Source of the DNA: Variovorax paradoxus
GTDB lineage: Bacteria > Pseudomonadota > Gammaproteobacteria > Burkholderiales > Burkholderiaceae_C
Direction: 5' to 3'
Length of the DNA: 64,000 bases
NCBI RefSeq assembly: GCF_018614875.1
Contig: NZ_JAGGNW010000011.1
Location: 1-64,000 of the forward strand
In this document: piece after piece, positions 53,925 to 63,109 of the stretch
Numbering within the stretch: position 1 is the first letter of the stretch
Layout: each line of letters opens with the position of its first letter
Notes under the pieces: model-generated
Database searches by the model: none
Told to the model about the DNA's origin: nothing
What the model saw: only the letters and a program-made list of their open reading frames with translations
Translations under genes and position numbers: made by a program

Positions 53925-55135
53925 GCCTGCTGCGTCCTGCGGGTGGGCTCGGAACGTACGCTGCCCAGCGTGAGCCAGGTCAGCACCAGCGCGATCAGCG
54001 CGCCGCCGGCCATGCCTGTCACCATCGGCAGCGGGCGGCCGTCGGTGAAGAGGCCCACCACGGCCATGGCCAGCGCGCCGGTCAGCATCTGCAGCGTGCC
54101 GAGCAGCGCCGAGGCCGTGCCCGCAATGGCGCCGTGCATCTCCAGCGCCAGCACGCCGGTGGTCGGAATCACCAGGCCCATGAAGCCGGAGGCGATGAAG
54201 TACAGGACGATCAGCACCCAGAGGCTGTCGCCGCCGGCCGCGAAGTACGCGAACATGGCGAGCATGGCCGCGCCCGATGCCACCACGCCGAACTTGACCA
54301 GGCCCACCAGCCCGAAGCGCTCGCCCAGCGAGCCCGTGAGCTGCGAGGCGCCGATGAAGGCCGCCGCATTCACGCCGAAGGCCACGCTGTACAGCGCGGG
54401 CGACAGGCCGTAGTGGTCGATCATCACGAACGACGAATTCGCCAGGTAGGTGAAGAAGCCCGCCATCGCGAAGCCGCCGATGAACACCAGCCCGAGGTAG
54501 TGCCAGTCGCGCAGCAGCACCCAGTAGGCCGACAAGGCGCTGCCGAGGCTGCTTTCGACGCGCTCCGAGAGCGGCCGCGTTTCCTTCAGCTGCGTGACCA
54601 TCATCGCGAGGCCCGCCACCGCGGCGATGGTCACGGCCCAGAACACGCCGCGCCAGCCCGCCACCGCAATCACCGCGCTGCCCGCCAGCGGCGCGAGGAT
54701 CGGCGACACGCTGAACACCAGGATCAGCAGCGACATGAGCCGCGCGGCATCGGTGCCGGTGTGCAGGTCGCGCACCACGGCGCGCGGAATCGCCATGCCG
54801 GCGGCAGCGCCCAGGCCCTGCACGAAGCGCAGCGCGATCAGCGTGTGGATGTCGGTGGCCAGCGCGCAGCCCACGCTCGCAAGCGCGAACAGCACCAGCC
54901 CGGCATAGAGAGGCGGCTTGCGCCCGACCATGTCCGAGACCGGGCCGTACAGCAGCTGGCCCGCGCCCAGCGAGAGAAAGAACGCCGTGAGGCTCATCTG
55001 CACCGCGCCAATGTCGGCCTTGAGCGTCTGCCCGATGGCCGGCAGCGCCGGCAGGTACATGTCGATGGCGAAGGGGCCGATGGCGGAGAGCAGGCCCAGC
55101 AGCAGGGCCATCTTGAAGAAGGGAGAAGAACGCAT
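53921..55135 (-). CDS. Bcr/CflA-type MFS exporter
   Basis: 404 residues, 12 helices. Family motifs SAIGPFAIDMYLPALPAIGQ, GQLLYGPVSDMVGRKPPLYAG and ALRFVQGLGAAAGMAIPRAVVRD are characteristic of bicyclomycin/chloramphenicol-type exporters. ATG 55135 was preferred to the upstream start because the first helix begins at residue 8 and no ribosome site serves the longer form. It is the first gene of a possible seven-gene minus operon (two exporters, PqiA-PqiA-PqiB-PqiC, third exporter). Confidence 0.92.
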   Translation of the reverse strand: MRSSPFFKMALLLGLLSAIGPFAIDMYLPALPAIGQTLKADIGAVQMSLTAFFLSLGAGQLLYGPVSDMVGRKPPLYAGLVLFALASVGCALATDIHTLIALRFVQGLGAAAGMAIPRAVVRDLHTGTDAARLMSLLILVFSVSPILAPLAGSAVIAVAGWRGVFWAVTIAAVAGLAMMVTQLKETRPLSERVESSLGSALSAYWVLLRDWHYLGLVFIGGFAMAGFFTYLANSSFVMIDHYGLSPALYSVAFGVNAAAFIGASQLTGSLGERFGLVGLVKFGVVASGAAMLAMFAYFAAGGDSLWVLIVLYFIASGFMGLVIPTTGVLALEMHGAIAGTASALLGTLQMLTGALAMAVVGLFTDGRPLPMVTGMAGGALIALVLTWLTLGSVRSEPTRRTQQA

Positions 55136-55347
55136 CGAATGGATTGTCGCCAGGCGCGGCAACCGGTGCAGGCGTGGGGTCGCCGCCCGGGCGTTGCTAA
55201 TTCCCAGCAAAGAGTACGACCTTCGTATTCACGCCATCGAATGAACGCTGTCCTGGATACGCAAAGACACGAAGGGCCGCTACGCTATCGGCCTCGCGCA
55301 CAGTTCCACACAACGAATCACAACATCGCTTGCAGGAGAAGAACCCC

Positions 55348-57225
55348 ATGGCCCCCGCCCGAACGATCCATGCCGACCTCTTTCGCGTCTTTCTCTTGAC
55401 GCTGGTGTCGCTCTTCGCCATTCCGGCGGCGACGCTGGTCTTCACGGAATACGCGCTGCGTTCGGACGACGCCGAATTCCTGCAGTCGATCGAGCAGCGC
55501 ATCGCTTCCGACACCCGCCTGTCCGCCGGCGACAAGGCCGAGGCCACCACGTTCTACCGCAGCCATCCGCTCTCCAAGGCCTGCACCGCCACCGCCCCCG
55601 AAGACAAGCAGTTCCACGACAAGGTGTGCAGCCCCTACTCGATGCACTGGCAGTTCCACTGGGCCGACCGTGCCGCCATCTGGACGCTGGTGCTCGGCGC
55701 GGCGCTGCTCGCTGCGGCGCTGGTGCTGGGCGCATTGGCTTTCGTCAACCGCGGCCTGCGCTACGCCAGCTTCGTTGCAGGCTGGCGGCTCATGACGGTG
55801 TCGAGCGCGGTCGAGGTCGTGCTGCAGAGTGCGATGCTGGTGTGGCTGTCGTTCTGGCTCACTGCATATTTCTGGCAGAGCTACTACGTCAAGCTGATCC
55901 TCATCGCGGGCGCGCTGGCCGCAATGGCCGTGTTCTATGCGATCTACACGCTGTTCAAGAAGCTGCCCTTCGGCAACGCGATCGAAGGCGAACTCATCGC
56001 CGAGGCCGACGCGCCGCGCCTGTGGGATCGCATCCGCCAACTCGCCGCGCGCGTGAAGACCGCGCCGCCCGACCAGATCGTTGCCGGCATCGACACCAAC
56101 TTCTTCGTCACCGAGGCGCCCTGCCAGGTGGGCGGACACGCGCTGAACGGCCGCACGCTGTTCGTGAGCATTCCGCTCTTGCGCGTGCTCGACCAGTCCG
56201 AAGCCGACGCGGTGCTCGCGCACGAACTGGCCCACCTGGGCGGTGGCGACACGCGCAGCAGCGCCGCGCTCGGCCCCAAGCTGCTGCAGTTCGACCAGTA
56301 CACCTGGAAGATGCGCGACGGCGGCCTGAGCATCGTGGCGCACTACCTGCTGCGGCTCTACCGCATGATCTTCGCCTTTGCCCTGGCGCGCGACAGCCGG
56401 GAGCGCGAATACAAGGCCGACCGTGTCGCCGCGAGCCTCACCGCGCCGGGCGCCATCGTGCAGTCGCTCATCAAGATCTCGGCCTACGCCAGCTACCGCA
56501 ATGACGTCGAGCGAAAGCTCTTTGCGCAGAACCGCCAGCACGACGACGGCGCGCTGGGCATCGCCGGCTTCGTGGCCGCCGGCTTGCCGCCCTATGCCAA
56601 TTCGGATGCCTTCGTCGAAACCATGAAGACAGCCGATGTGCCGCACCCGTACGACAGCCATCCGCCGCTCGTCGAACGCATGCGCAACGTGGGGCACCAC
56701 GTGTCCGAAGGCGCCTACGGCAGCATCGTCTCGGCCGCGCCCGAGGCCTCGTGGGCCGACGACATCGAAACCGCCACCGCCATCGAACAGCGCCTCTGGA
56801 GCGACTACGAGCAGCGCTTCGTGCAGAACCACGAACTGAGCCTTGCCTACCGCTACGAGCCGGCCACGGACGAAGAGCGCGTCGTGGTGCTGCGCCACTT
56901 TCCGCCGGTCGCGTTCGCGCTGAAGAACGGCGAACAGGTCGAGGTCAGCTATTCGGGCATGCGCCAGAGCGTCAATGGCGGCTCGACCACCTCATGGGAC
57001 GAAGTCAAGGACCTCGCCTACCAGGGCAATGCCTTCGGTGACTTCCTCGTCGTCACGCACCACGACAAGGGCATGCTCGGTGCGCGCACCAGCAAGATCA
57101 AGCTCGCGGGCATCGGCAAGCAGAAAGAGAACTTCAAGGCTGCGGCCGGCCGCTATTGGCAGCGGCACCAGATCATGAGGGCGCAGCAGCAGCAGCAGCA
57201 GGAACGCCAGGCTTCATCGCCGTGA
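55348..57225 (+). CDS. membrane-bound M48-family metalloprotease
   Basis: 625 residues. Membrane helices at about 10-29, 106-128, 140-170 and 178-200 precede the zinc motif HELAH (near residue 292, in VLAHELAHLGGGD), and the third ligand Glu follows in SREREYKADRVAA (about 350). M48 proteases degrade membrane proteins (HtpX, Ste24 type). The C-terminal 200 residues are unlike HtpX and include CAG-encoded poly-Gln at the end (six CAG at 57184-57201). ATG 55348 has CAGGAGAAG upstream. It is single, divergent from the exporter operon. Confidence 0.9.
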   Translation: MAPARTIHADLFRVFLLTLVSLFAIPAATLVFTEYALRSDDAEFLQSIEQRIASDTRLSAGDKAEATTFYRSHPLSKACTATAPEDKQFHDKVCSPYSMHWQFHWADRAAIWTLVLGAALLAAALVLGALAFVNRGLRYASFVAGWRLMTVSSAVEVVLQSAMLVWLSFWLTAYFWQSYYVKLILIAGALAAMAVFYAIYTLFKKLPFGNAIEGELIAEADAPRLWDRIRQLAARVKTAPPDQIVAGIDTNFFVTEAPCQVGGHALNGRTLFVSIPLLRVLDQSEADAVLAHELAHLGGGDTRSSAALGPKLLQFDQYTWKMRDGGLSIVAHYLLRLYRMIFAFALARDSREREYKADRVAASLTAPGAIVQSLIKISAYASYRNDVERKLFAQNRQHDDGALGIAGFVAAGLPPYANSDAFVETMKTADVPHPYDSHPPLVERMRNVGHHVSEGAYGSIVSAAPEASWADDIETATAIEQRLWSDYEQRFVQNHELSLAYRYEPATDEERVVVLRHFPPVAFALKNGEQVEVSYSGMRQSVNGGSTTSWDEVKDLAYQGNAFGDFLVVTHHDKGMLGARTSKIKLAGIGKQKENFKAAAGRYWQRHQIMRAQQQQQQERQASSP

Positions 57226-57250
57226 CGGGTGCGCGTCAGGGGCTCAGTCC

Positions 57251-57820
57251 CTAGAAAAGCGAAGCCATCCCGTTCGGCCGCGCGCCTTCAATGCCGAGCA
57301 TGCGCAGTTTCGTCAGCGCGCCGCCGCCCGCCGAAAAGCCACCGGGCTTGTTGCCTGCGGCCAGCACGCGGTGGCACGGCACCACGGGCGCGAACGGGTT
57401 ATGGCCCATGGCCTGGCCGACCGCGCGCGACAGGCCCTTGTCGCCGAGCTCGGCCGCGATCTCGCCATAGGTGCGCGTCTGGCCGGGCGGGATGCGCCGC
57501 GCCATCGCATAGACGCGCTGGTGGAATTCCGACACATGGCTCATGTCGAGCACGATGCCGCGGAGGTCGTCGGACGCGCCGTTCAGCAAGCCCTGGATGG
57601 CTGCGATCGCGCGCTGCGCGCTTTCGGGTGGCTCGGCCTCGCTGAGGTTCGCGAAGCGGCGCCGCATGCGCGCCCGCGTGGCGGCTTCGCCGTTGTCTTC
57701 GGGCAACTGCACGCCGACGAGCCCGCGCGGTCCCCAGGCCAGTGCGCAGGTGCCGATCGCGGTTTCGAACAAGGCAAAGCCTGGCTCAATGGTTTCGCTG
57801 CTGCTTGATGCTGCATTCAT
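57251..57820 (-). CDS. ogt: methylated-DNA--protein-cysteine methyltransferase
   Basis: 189 residues. Active-site motif VVPCHRVLAAGNKPGGFSAG with catalytic Cys in PCHR; ARRIPPGQTRTYGEIAAELG and AVGQAMGHNPFAP lie before it. Removes O6-alkyl groups from guanine by transfer to its own Cys. No Ada-type regulatory domain. It lies 21 bases after the FAD/Fe-S dehydrogenase stop on the same strand, and converges with the M48 gene. Confidence 0.95.
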   Translation of the reverse strand: MNAASSSSETIEPGFALFETAIGTCALAWGPRGLVGVQLPEDNGEAATRARMRRRFANLSEAEPPESAQRAIAAIQGLLNGASDDLRGIVLDMSHVSEFHQRVYAMARRIPPGQTRTYGEIAAELGDKGLSRAVGQAMGHNPFAPVVPCHRVLAAGNKPGGFSAGGGALTKLRMLGIEGARPNGMASLF

Positions 57821-57841
57821 CGCGCCATTTTGTGCCAGCCA

Positions 57842-60800
57842 CTAAGCCTGTTCAGGCGCCAGGGTTGGCTGCACAAGATGCCGCTCCAGCAGCACAGCCA
57901 CGTGCACCGCCTCGCGCTGCGCGCCGTCCTCGATCTGATGGCGGCAGCTGGTGCCGTCGGCCACCACGATGGCGTCGGGCCTGGCGCGGATCGCCGGCAG
58001 CAGGCTGGCTTCGGCCATCTGCATCGACACGTCGATGTGGCGCGCCTCGTAGCCGAAACTGCCCGCCATGCCGCAGCAGGAGCTTTCGATCAGCTCGGGC
58101 TCGGCGCCGGGAATGAGCCGCAGCACCTCCAGCACCGGGCTGACCGCGCCGAAGGCCTTCTGGTGGCAATGGCCGTGCAGCAGGATCGGCGCCGTGGCGG
58201 GCGTGAGCGCGAGCGCGAAGCGGCCGGCCTTCAGCTCGCGCGCAATGAACTCCTCGAACAGCAAAGCCTGCTTCGCCACGGTTTCGGCCTTCTTGCCGAA
58301 GCCCATCACCAGGGTTTCGTCGCGCAGCGTGAGCAGGCAGGAGGGCTCGAGCCCGACGATGGCAATGCCGGCTTCGGCGAGGGGCCTGAGCGCATCGACC
58401 AGCGCCTCGGCGCGGCGCTTTGCTTCTCCCACCATGCCGCTGGCCAGGAATGTGCGGCCGCAGCAGTGGTGCCCGCCGCTCTTCTCGACCGTGTGCAGCG
58501 TGTAGCCCGCGGCCTTGAGCACGCGGGCCGCCGCCAGCGCGTTTTCGCTTTCGAAGGTGCCGTTGAAGGTGTCGACGAAAAGCACCGCGGCCTTGCCGCC
58601 ATTGGCCTGCACCGACAGCACGGCCTCGCGGCTGGCGAAGATCCCGTGCATGTCGGCCTTGGCGCGCCAGAAGGTGTCGGAGCGCCATTCGGGCAGCGAC
58701 CGGCGCGCGGAAAAGCCCAGCAGCTTCTCGCCCAGCCAGGCCGCGCCGGGCACGGTGTTGCGAAGGTTCATGAGCCATGGCACACGGCTCGCCTTGCGTG
58801 CGTAGTCGGGCATGTAGGCCACCAGCTTGTCCTTGAGCGTGTGGCCGTGGCGCTTCTTGTAGTGGTCGAGGAACTCGATCTTCATCTTCGCCATGTCGAC
58901 GCCGGTCGGGCAATCGCGCTTGCAGCCCTTGCAGCCGACGCACAGGTCCATGGTGTCGTGCATCTCTTCGCCGGTGAAGGCATCGGCACCGAGCTGGCCC
59001 GAAAGCGCAAGCCGCAGCGTGTTGGCGCGGCCACGCGTCAGGTGCTGCTCGTCGCGCGTCACACGGTAGCTCGGGCACATGGTGCCGGCATCGAACTTGC
59101 GGCAGTGGCCATTGTTGTTGCACATCTCCACGGCCTTGGCGAGGCCGCCGGTGGTGTCGCCGCCGGTGCCGGGAGCGGTGGTCTGCTCGGTCACCGGGTC
59201 GGCATCGACGTTCCAGGCCGACCAGTCGAGCACGGGCTTGAGCTCGATGCGGCGGTAGGGCCGGGGCGCCGTGGGCGGCGCAAAGCGGAACAGCGAAGCG
59301 TCGTCCATGCGCGGCGTGTCGACGATCTTGCCGGGGTTGAACAGGTTGGCCGGGTCGAGCTCGTGCTTGATGGCGCGGAAGGCCTCGTTGATGGCCGGGC
59401 CGAACTGCCATTCGATCCACTCGCCGCGGCACAGGCCGTCGCCGTGCTCGCCGCTGAAGGCGCCCTTGTACTTGCGCACCAGCGCGCTGGCTTCTTCGGC
59501 AATGGCGCGCATCTTGGCGCCGCCATCGGCCCGCATGTCGAGGATCGGCCGCACGTGCAGCGTGCCGACCGAGGCATGCGCATACCAGGTGCCGCGGCTG
59601 CCATGCCTGGCAAAAACCTCGGTCAACGCATCGGTGTATTCGGCCAGGTGCTCGAGCGGCACCGCGCAGTCCTCGATGAAGCTCACCGGCTTGCCGTCGC
59701 CCTTGAGGCTCATCATGATGTTGAGGCCGGCCTTGCGCACTTCCCACAGGTTCTTCTGGCGCGCGTCGTCGGGCATTTCGACCACGCTGCCGGGCAGGCC
59801 GAGGTCGCCCATCAGCTCGACCAGCTGATTGAGTTTCGGCAGCAGCGCGGCCTTCTCGGTGCCCGCAAATTCCACGAGCAGAATGGCCGCCGGCTTGCCG
59901 ATCAGCGCCGTCTCCACGGTCGGCTTGAAAGCCGGGTTGGCCAGGCTCAGCTCGATCATCGTGCGGTCGACCAGTTCCACCGCCGTGGGGCCGAGCTTCA
60001 CGATGTGCTGGGCCGCGTCCATGGCCGCATGGAAGGTCGGAAAGTTCACGATGCCCAGCACCTTGGCGCGCGGCAGCGGCGCGAGCTTGAGTGTGAGGCT
60101 CTTGGTGTAGGCCAGCGTGCCTTCGGCGCCGATCAAGAGGTGCGCGAGGTTCACGCTGCCATCGGCGGTGTAGGGACGCTCGCTCTGGTTGTCGAAGATG
60201 TCGAGGTTGTAGCCGGCCACACGGCGCAGCACCTTGGGCCAGTGGGAGTGGATCTGCTCGCGGTGCGCCAGCGCCAGCCCGTGCACGAACTTCGCGATGC
60301 CGGCCGCGCGAGCGCCCAGCGTGGATTGCGGCCCGAACTCCACCAGTTCGCCACTCGAGAGCCAGGCGCTCGCGCCCAGCACGTTGTGCACCATGTTGCC
60401 GTAGGCGATGGAGCGCGAGCCGCAGGAGTTGTTGCCCGCCATGCCGCCCAGCGTGGCCTGCGCGCTGGTCGACACATCGACCGGATACCACAGGCCGTGC
60501 GGCTTGAGCCGCGCGTTGAGGTGGTCGAGCACCAGGCCGGGCTCGACCGTGGCGGTGCCCTCTTCCACGTTCACGTCGAGCACGCGGCGGAAATGCTTGC
60601 TGTTGTCGATGACCAGCGCGGCGCCGGTTGTCTGGCCGCACTGGCTGGTGCCGCCGCCGCGCGCGAGCACCGGCACCTTCAGGTCGCGGGCGATGTCGAT
60701 GGCGGTGGCGATGTCGCCTTCGTTGGTCGGCACGAAGGCGCCGACCGGCGTGATCTGGTAGATCGACGCATCGGTGGCGTAGCGGCCGCGCGAGCCGTCG

Positions 60801-60919
60801 TCGAACAGCACCTCGCCCTGCGTCTCGGCGCGCAGCCGGCGTGCGAGCAGCTCGCAGGTGTCGTTGGGCGGGAGAACGGTGCCGGCGGGCTGCATGTGGC
60901 TGGCGGGTTCGATGCGCAT
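57842..60919 (-). CDS. FAD- and Fe-S-binding 2-hydroxyacid dehydrogenase (GlcD/DLD fusion)
   Basis: 1025 residues. FAD-type PCMH domain with VLARGGGTSQCGQTTGAALV near 85-103 and GGMAGNNSCGSRS near 158-170. The central oxidase part ends with GAFSGEHGDGLCRGEWIEWQFG. Two Fe-S-type Cys clusters follow: MCNNNGHCRKFDAGTMCPSYR (about 598-618) and LCVGCKGCKRDCPTGVD (about 655-672). CCG domains with HHCCGRTF and SCCGMAGSFG close the protein. Fusions of this kind oxidise D-2-hydroxyacids (D-lactate, glycolate, D-2-hydroxyglutarate); the substrate is not fixed. GntR gene start lies 12 bases upstream. Confidence 0.92.
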   Translation of the reverse strand: MRIEPASHMQPAGTVLPPNDTCELLARRLRAETQGEVLFDDGSRGRYATDASIYQITPVGAFVPTNEGDIATAIDIARDLKVPVLARGGGTSQCGQTTGAALVIDNSKHFRRVLDVNVEEGTATVEPGLVLDHLNARLKPHGLWYPVDVSTSAQATLGGMAGNNSCGSRSIAYGNMVHNVLGASAWLSSGELVEFGPQSTLGARAAGIAKFVHGLALAHREQIHSHWPKVLRRVAGYNLDIFDNQSERPYTADGSVNLAHLLIGAEGTLAYTKSLTLKLAPLPRAKVLGIVNFPTFHAAMDAAQHIVKLGPTAVELVDRTMIELSLANPAFKPTVETALIGKPAAILLVEFAGTEKAALLPKLNQLVELMGDLGLPGSVVEMPDDARQKNLWEVRKAGLNIMMSLKGDGKPVSFIEDCAVPLEHLAEYTDALTEVFARHGSRGTWYAHASVGTLHVRPILDMRADGGAKMRAIAEEASALVRKYKGAFSGEHGDGLCRGEWIEWQFGPAINEAFRAIKHELDPANLFNPGKIVDTPRMDDASLFRFAPPTAPRPYRRIELKPVLDWSAWNVDADPVTEQTTAPGTGGDTTGGLAKAVEMCNNNGHCRKFDAGTMCPSYRVTRDEQHLTRGRANTLRLALSGQLGADAFTGEEMHDTMDLCVGCKGCKRDCPTGVDMAKMKIEFLDHYKKRHGHTLKDKLVAYMPDYARKASRVPWLMNLRNTVPGAAWLGEKLLGFSARRSLPEWRSDTFWRAKADMHGIFASREAVLSVQANGGKAAVLFVDTFNGTFESENALAAARVLKAAGYTLHTVEKSGGHHCCGRTFLASGMVGEAKRRAEALVDALRPLAEAGIAIVGLEPSCLLTLRDETLVMGFGKKAETVAKQALLFEEFIARELKAGRFALALTPATAPILLHGHCHQKAFGAVSPVLEVLRLIPGAEPELIESSCCGMAGSFGYEARHIDVSMQMAEASLLPAIRARPDAIVVADGTSCRHQIEDGAQREAVHVAVLLERHLVQPTLAPEQA

Positions 60920-60930
60920 GGGGTTCGGAC

Positions 60931-61632
60931 TCAGCTCGCTTTTTGGGGTTGGGGATAGGGATAGATCTCGCCGGCGCGCAGCAGCTCCAGCACCGTGTCG
61001 CGCTTGCGCAGCACGTGCGCCGCGAGCACCTTGCGCATGGCCGGCGCATCGCGCGCGGCCAGCGCAACGATCATCTGCTCGTGCTCATCGACCGCGTGCT
61101 TCCACTTGGCCTCGTTCTGGTTGGTGCGAAAGCGCAGCGACTGCACGCGCGCATTGATCGAGCGGTAGGTGCTGGCCAGCACCGGGTTGCCCGCGGCCTC
61201 GTTGATGGCGGTGTGGATGCGCGCGTTCAGGCGGTAGTAGCCCGAGAGATCGCGCCGCGCGAAGCAGGCCAGCATTTCGTAGTGCAGCGCGCGCACCTCG
61301 GCCAGTTCCTCGTCGGTGATGCGCTTGGCCGCGAGTTCGCCCGACATGCCCTCGAGCATGGCCAGCACCTCGAAAGTGTCGAGCACGTCGGCCTCGGTGA
61401 GCTTCACCGCCACCGCGCCGCGGTTGGGCAGCAGGTCGACCAGCCCTTCGGCCGCGAGCAGCTTGATGGCCTCGCGCAGCGGCGTGCGAGACACGCGCAG
61501 CTGAAGGCACAGCTCGCGCTCGTTGAGCTTGGCGCCGGGCGCGATGTGCCCTTCGACCAGCATGGTGCGCAGGCGCGAAGCCACCTGGTCGTGCAGCGCG
61601 AGGCGCGAGATTTCGATGATGTCTGCGGTCAT
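60931..61632 (-). CDS. FCD-type GntR transcription regulator
   Basis: 233 residues. Winged helix with KLNERELCLQLRVSRTPLREAIKLLAAEGLVDLLPNRGAVAV (about 35-75) and an FCD domain with YYRLNARIHTAINEAAG and DEHEQMIVALAARD. ATG 61632 has AAGGGAAA upstream and is preferred to an ATG at 61653. It is divergent from the aminotransferase; two identical dyads lie in the gap. It probably controls both units in response to a hydroxyacid or glyoxylate. Confidence 0.93.
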   Translation of the reverse strand: MTADIIEISRLALHDQVASRLRTMLVEGHIAPGAKLNERELCLQLRVSRTPLREAIKLLAAEGLVDLLPNRGAVAVKLTEADVLDTFEVLAMLEGMSGELAAKRITDEELAEVRALHYEMLACFARRDLSGYYRLNARIHTAINEAAGNPVLASTYRSINARVQSLRFRTNQNEAKWKHAVDEHEQMIVALAARDAPAMRKVLAAHVLRKRDTVLELLRAGEIYPYPQPQKAS

Positions 61633-61651
61633 GTCTGTTTCCCTTGAATGC

Positions 61652-61732
61652 ATTTTGAATGCAAAAAACGTAGCTCACAACCATGGTTAATAAGGGTAAA
61701 CCAGCATATGACAATTGATTTTGAATGCAAAA
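61652..61732. promoter_or_regulatory. two identical TTTTG-n4-CAAAA operators
   Basis: ATTTTGAATGCAAAA occurs at 61652-61666 and again at 61718-61732; each contains the perfect dyad TTTTG-AATG-CAAAA. One lies 20 bases upstream of the GntR start, the other 22 bases upstream of the aminotransferase start. The AT-rich gap between them must hold both promoters; the GntR protein is the probable binder. Confidence 0.65.
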
Positions 61733-61753
61733 CTGAAAGCGAAAGGACAGTCC

Positions 61754-62998
61754 ATGCTGCAACTCGACATCCATCCCACCGGCCGCCACTTCCTCCAGAT
61801 TCCCGGCCCGAGCCCGGTGCCCGACCGCATCCTGCGGGCCATGAGCCTGCCGACCATCGACCACCGCGGGCCCGAGTTCGGCACGCTGGGGCTCAAGGTG
61901 CTCGGTGGCATCAAGCAAATCTTCAAGACCAGGCATCCGGTCGCGATCTACCCTGCTTCGGGCACGGGTGCCTGGGAGGCCGCGCTCGCCAACACGCTGA
62001 GTCCCGGCGACCACGTGCTGATGTACGAGACCGGCCATTTCGCATCGCTGTGGCAGAAGATGGCCACGCGCCTTGGCCTCTCGACCGAATTCCTCGCCTG
62101 GTCCGGCAAGGACGACCAATTGCCCGCCGCACCCAGCTGGCGCCGTGGCGTGCAGGCCGACCTGATCGAGGCTCGCCTGCGCAAGGACACCGAAAGGAAG
62201 ATCAAGGCCGTGTGCGTGGTGCACAACGAAACCTCCACCGGCGTCACCTCCGACATCGCCTCGGTGCGCAAGGCCATCGATGCGGCCGGCCATCCGGCCC
62301 TGCTGATGGTCGACAGCATCTCGGGCCTCGCGAGCGCCGATTTCCGGCACGACGAATGGGGCGTGGACGTGACCATCAGCGGCTCGCAGAAGGGCCTGAT
62401 GCTGCCGCCGGGCATCAGCTTCAACGCGCTCTCGCCGCGCGCGCTCGAAACCTCGAAAAGCGCGAAGCTGCCGCGCGCCTTCTGGGCCTGGGACGAGATC
62501 GTGGAGATGAACAAGGACGGCTACTGGCCCTACACGCCCAACACCAACCTGCTCTACGGGCTGTCGGAATCGCTCGACATGCTGCTTGGCGAAGGACTCG
62601 ACAACGTCTTCGCGCGCCACCAGCGCTGGGCCGCCGGCGTGCGCGCGGCGGTCAATGCCTGGGGCCTGCCGATCCAGTGCGCCGACCCGGCCGTGTATTC
62701 GCCCGTGCTCACCGGCGTGATCACGCCCGAAGGCGTCGATGCCGATGCGCTGCGCCGGCTCATCCACCAGCGCTTCGACCTCTCGCTGGGCACCGGCCTC
62801 GGCAAGCTCAAGGGCCGCATGTTCCGCATGGGCCACCTGGGCGACAGCAACGACCTGACGCTGGTGGCCATGGTGGCGGGCGTCGAGATGGGCATGAAGC
62901 TCACGGGCATCAAGCTCGCGGGCAGCGGCGTACAGGCCGCGATGGACCATTTCGCGAACCACGCGGCGGCGCCTGCCGGCCTGCAGAAGGCTGCGTAG
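61754..62998 (+). CDS. class V aminotransferase, serine/alanine-glyoxylate type
   Basis: 414 residues. PLP Lys213 lies in TISGSQKGLMLPPG. Other motifs are GRHFLQIPGPSPVPDRIL, YPASGTGAWEAALAN, VCVVHNETSTGV and LLMVDSISGLAS. Enzymes of this group turn glyoxylate into glycine using serine or alanine; related ones act on 2-aminoethylphosphonate or other amino donors. Start 61754 follows GAAAGGACAG. It faces the 2-hydroxyacid dehydrogenase gene, which could supply glyoxylate. Confidence 0.92.
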   Translation: MLQLDIHPTGRHFLQIPGPSPVPDRILRAMSLPTIDHRGPEFGTLGLKVLGGIKQIFKTRHPVAIYPASGTGAWEAALANTLSPGDHVLMYETGHFASLWQKMATRLGLSTEFLAWSGKDDQLPAAPSWRRGVQADLIEARLRKDTERKIKAVCVVHNETSTGVTSDIASVRKAIDAAGHPALLMVDSISGLASADFRHDEWGVDVTISGSQKGLMLPPGISFNALSPRALETSKSAKLPRAFWAWDEIVEMNKDGYWPYTPNTNLLYGLSESLDMLLGEGLDNVFARHQRWAAGVRAAVNAWGLPIQCADPAVYSPVLTGVITPEGVDADALRRLIHQRFDLSLGTGLGKLKGRMFRMGHLGDSNDLTLVAMVAGVEMGMKLTGIKLAGSGVQAAMDHFANHAAAPAGLQKAA

Positions 62999-63014
62999 CC
63001 GCAAGCACAACACC

Positions 63015-63076
63015 GGCCGCAGCGCGCCGCTCGAACGGCGCGGCGGCCGCCACCTTGCCGGGCTTTCGAGCCCGGC
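63015..63076 (+). other. two strong hairpins between aminotransferase and Bug genes
   Basis: First hairpin: GGCCGC (63015-63020), AG bulge, CGCGCCG (63023-63029), loop, CGGCGCG (63036-63042), GCGGCC (63043-63048). Second: GCCGGGC (63057-63063), loop, GCCCGGC (63070-63076), perfect 7-bp stem. No T run follows, so read-through is likely; they may set transcript stability or relative expression. Confidence 0.5.
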
Positions 63077-63109
63077 ACGCATCGGACCCACCACACACTG
63101 GAGACAAAG

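Noticed and set aside
57830..60958. Open frame of about 1040 codons on the plus strand opposite the FAD/Fe-S dehydrogenase
   Set aside because: The minus-strand gene has intact FAD and Cys-cluster motifs; the plus frame has none.
57852..61067. Second minus-strand frame of about 1070 codons over the dehydrogenase gene
   Set aside because: It is the same strand in another frame and has an Arg-rich composition typical of a shifted reading.
61715..61753. Earlier TTG start for the aminotransferase
   Set aside because: It would place the operator dyad inside the coding region, and the ATG at 61754 has a good ribosome site.
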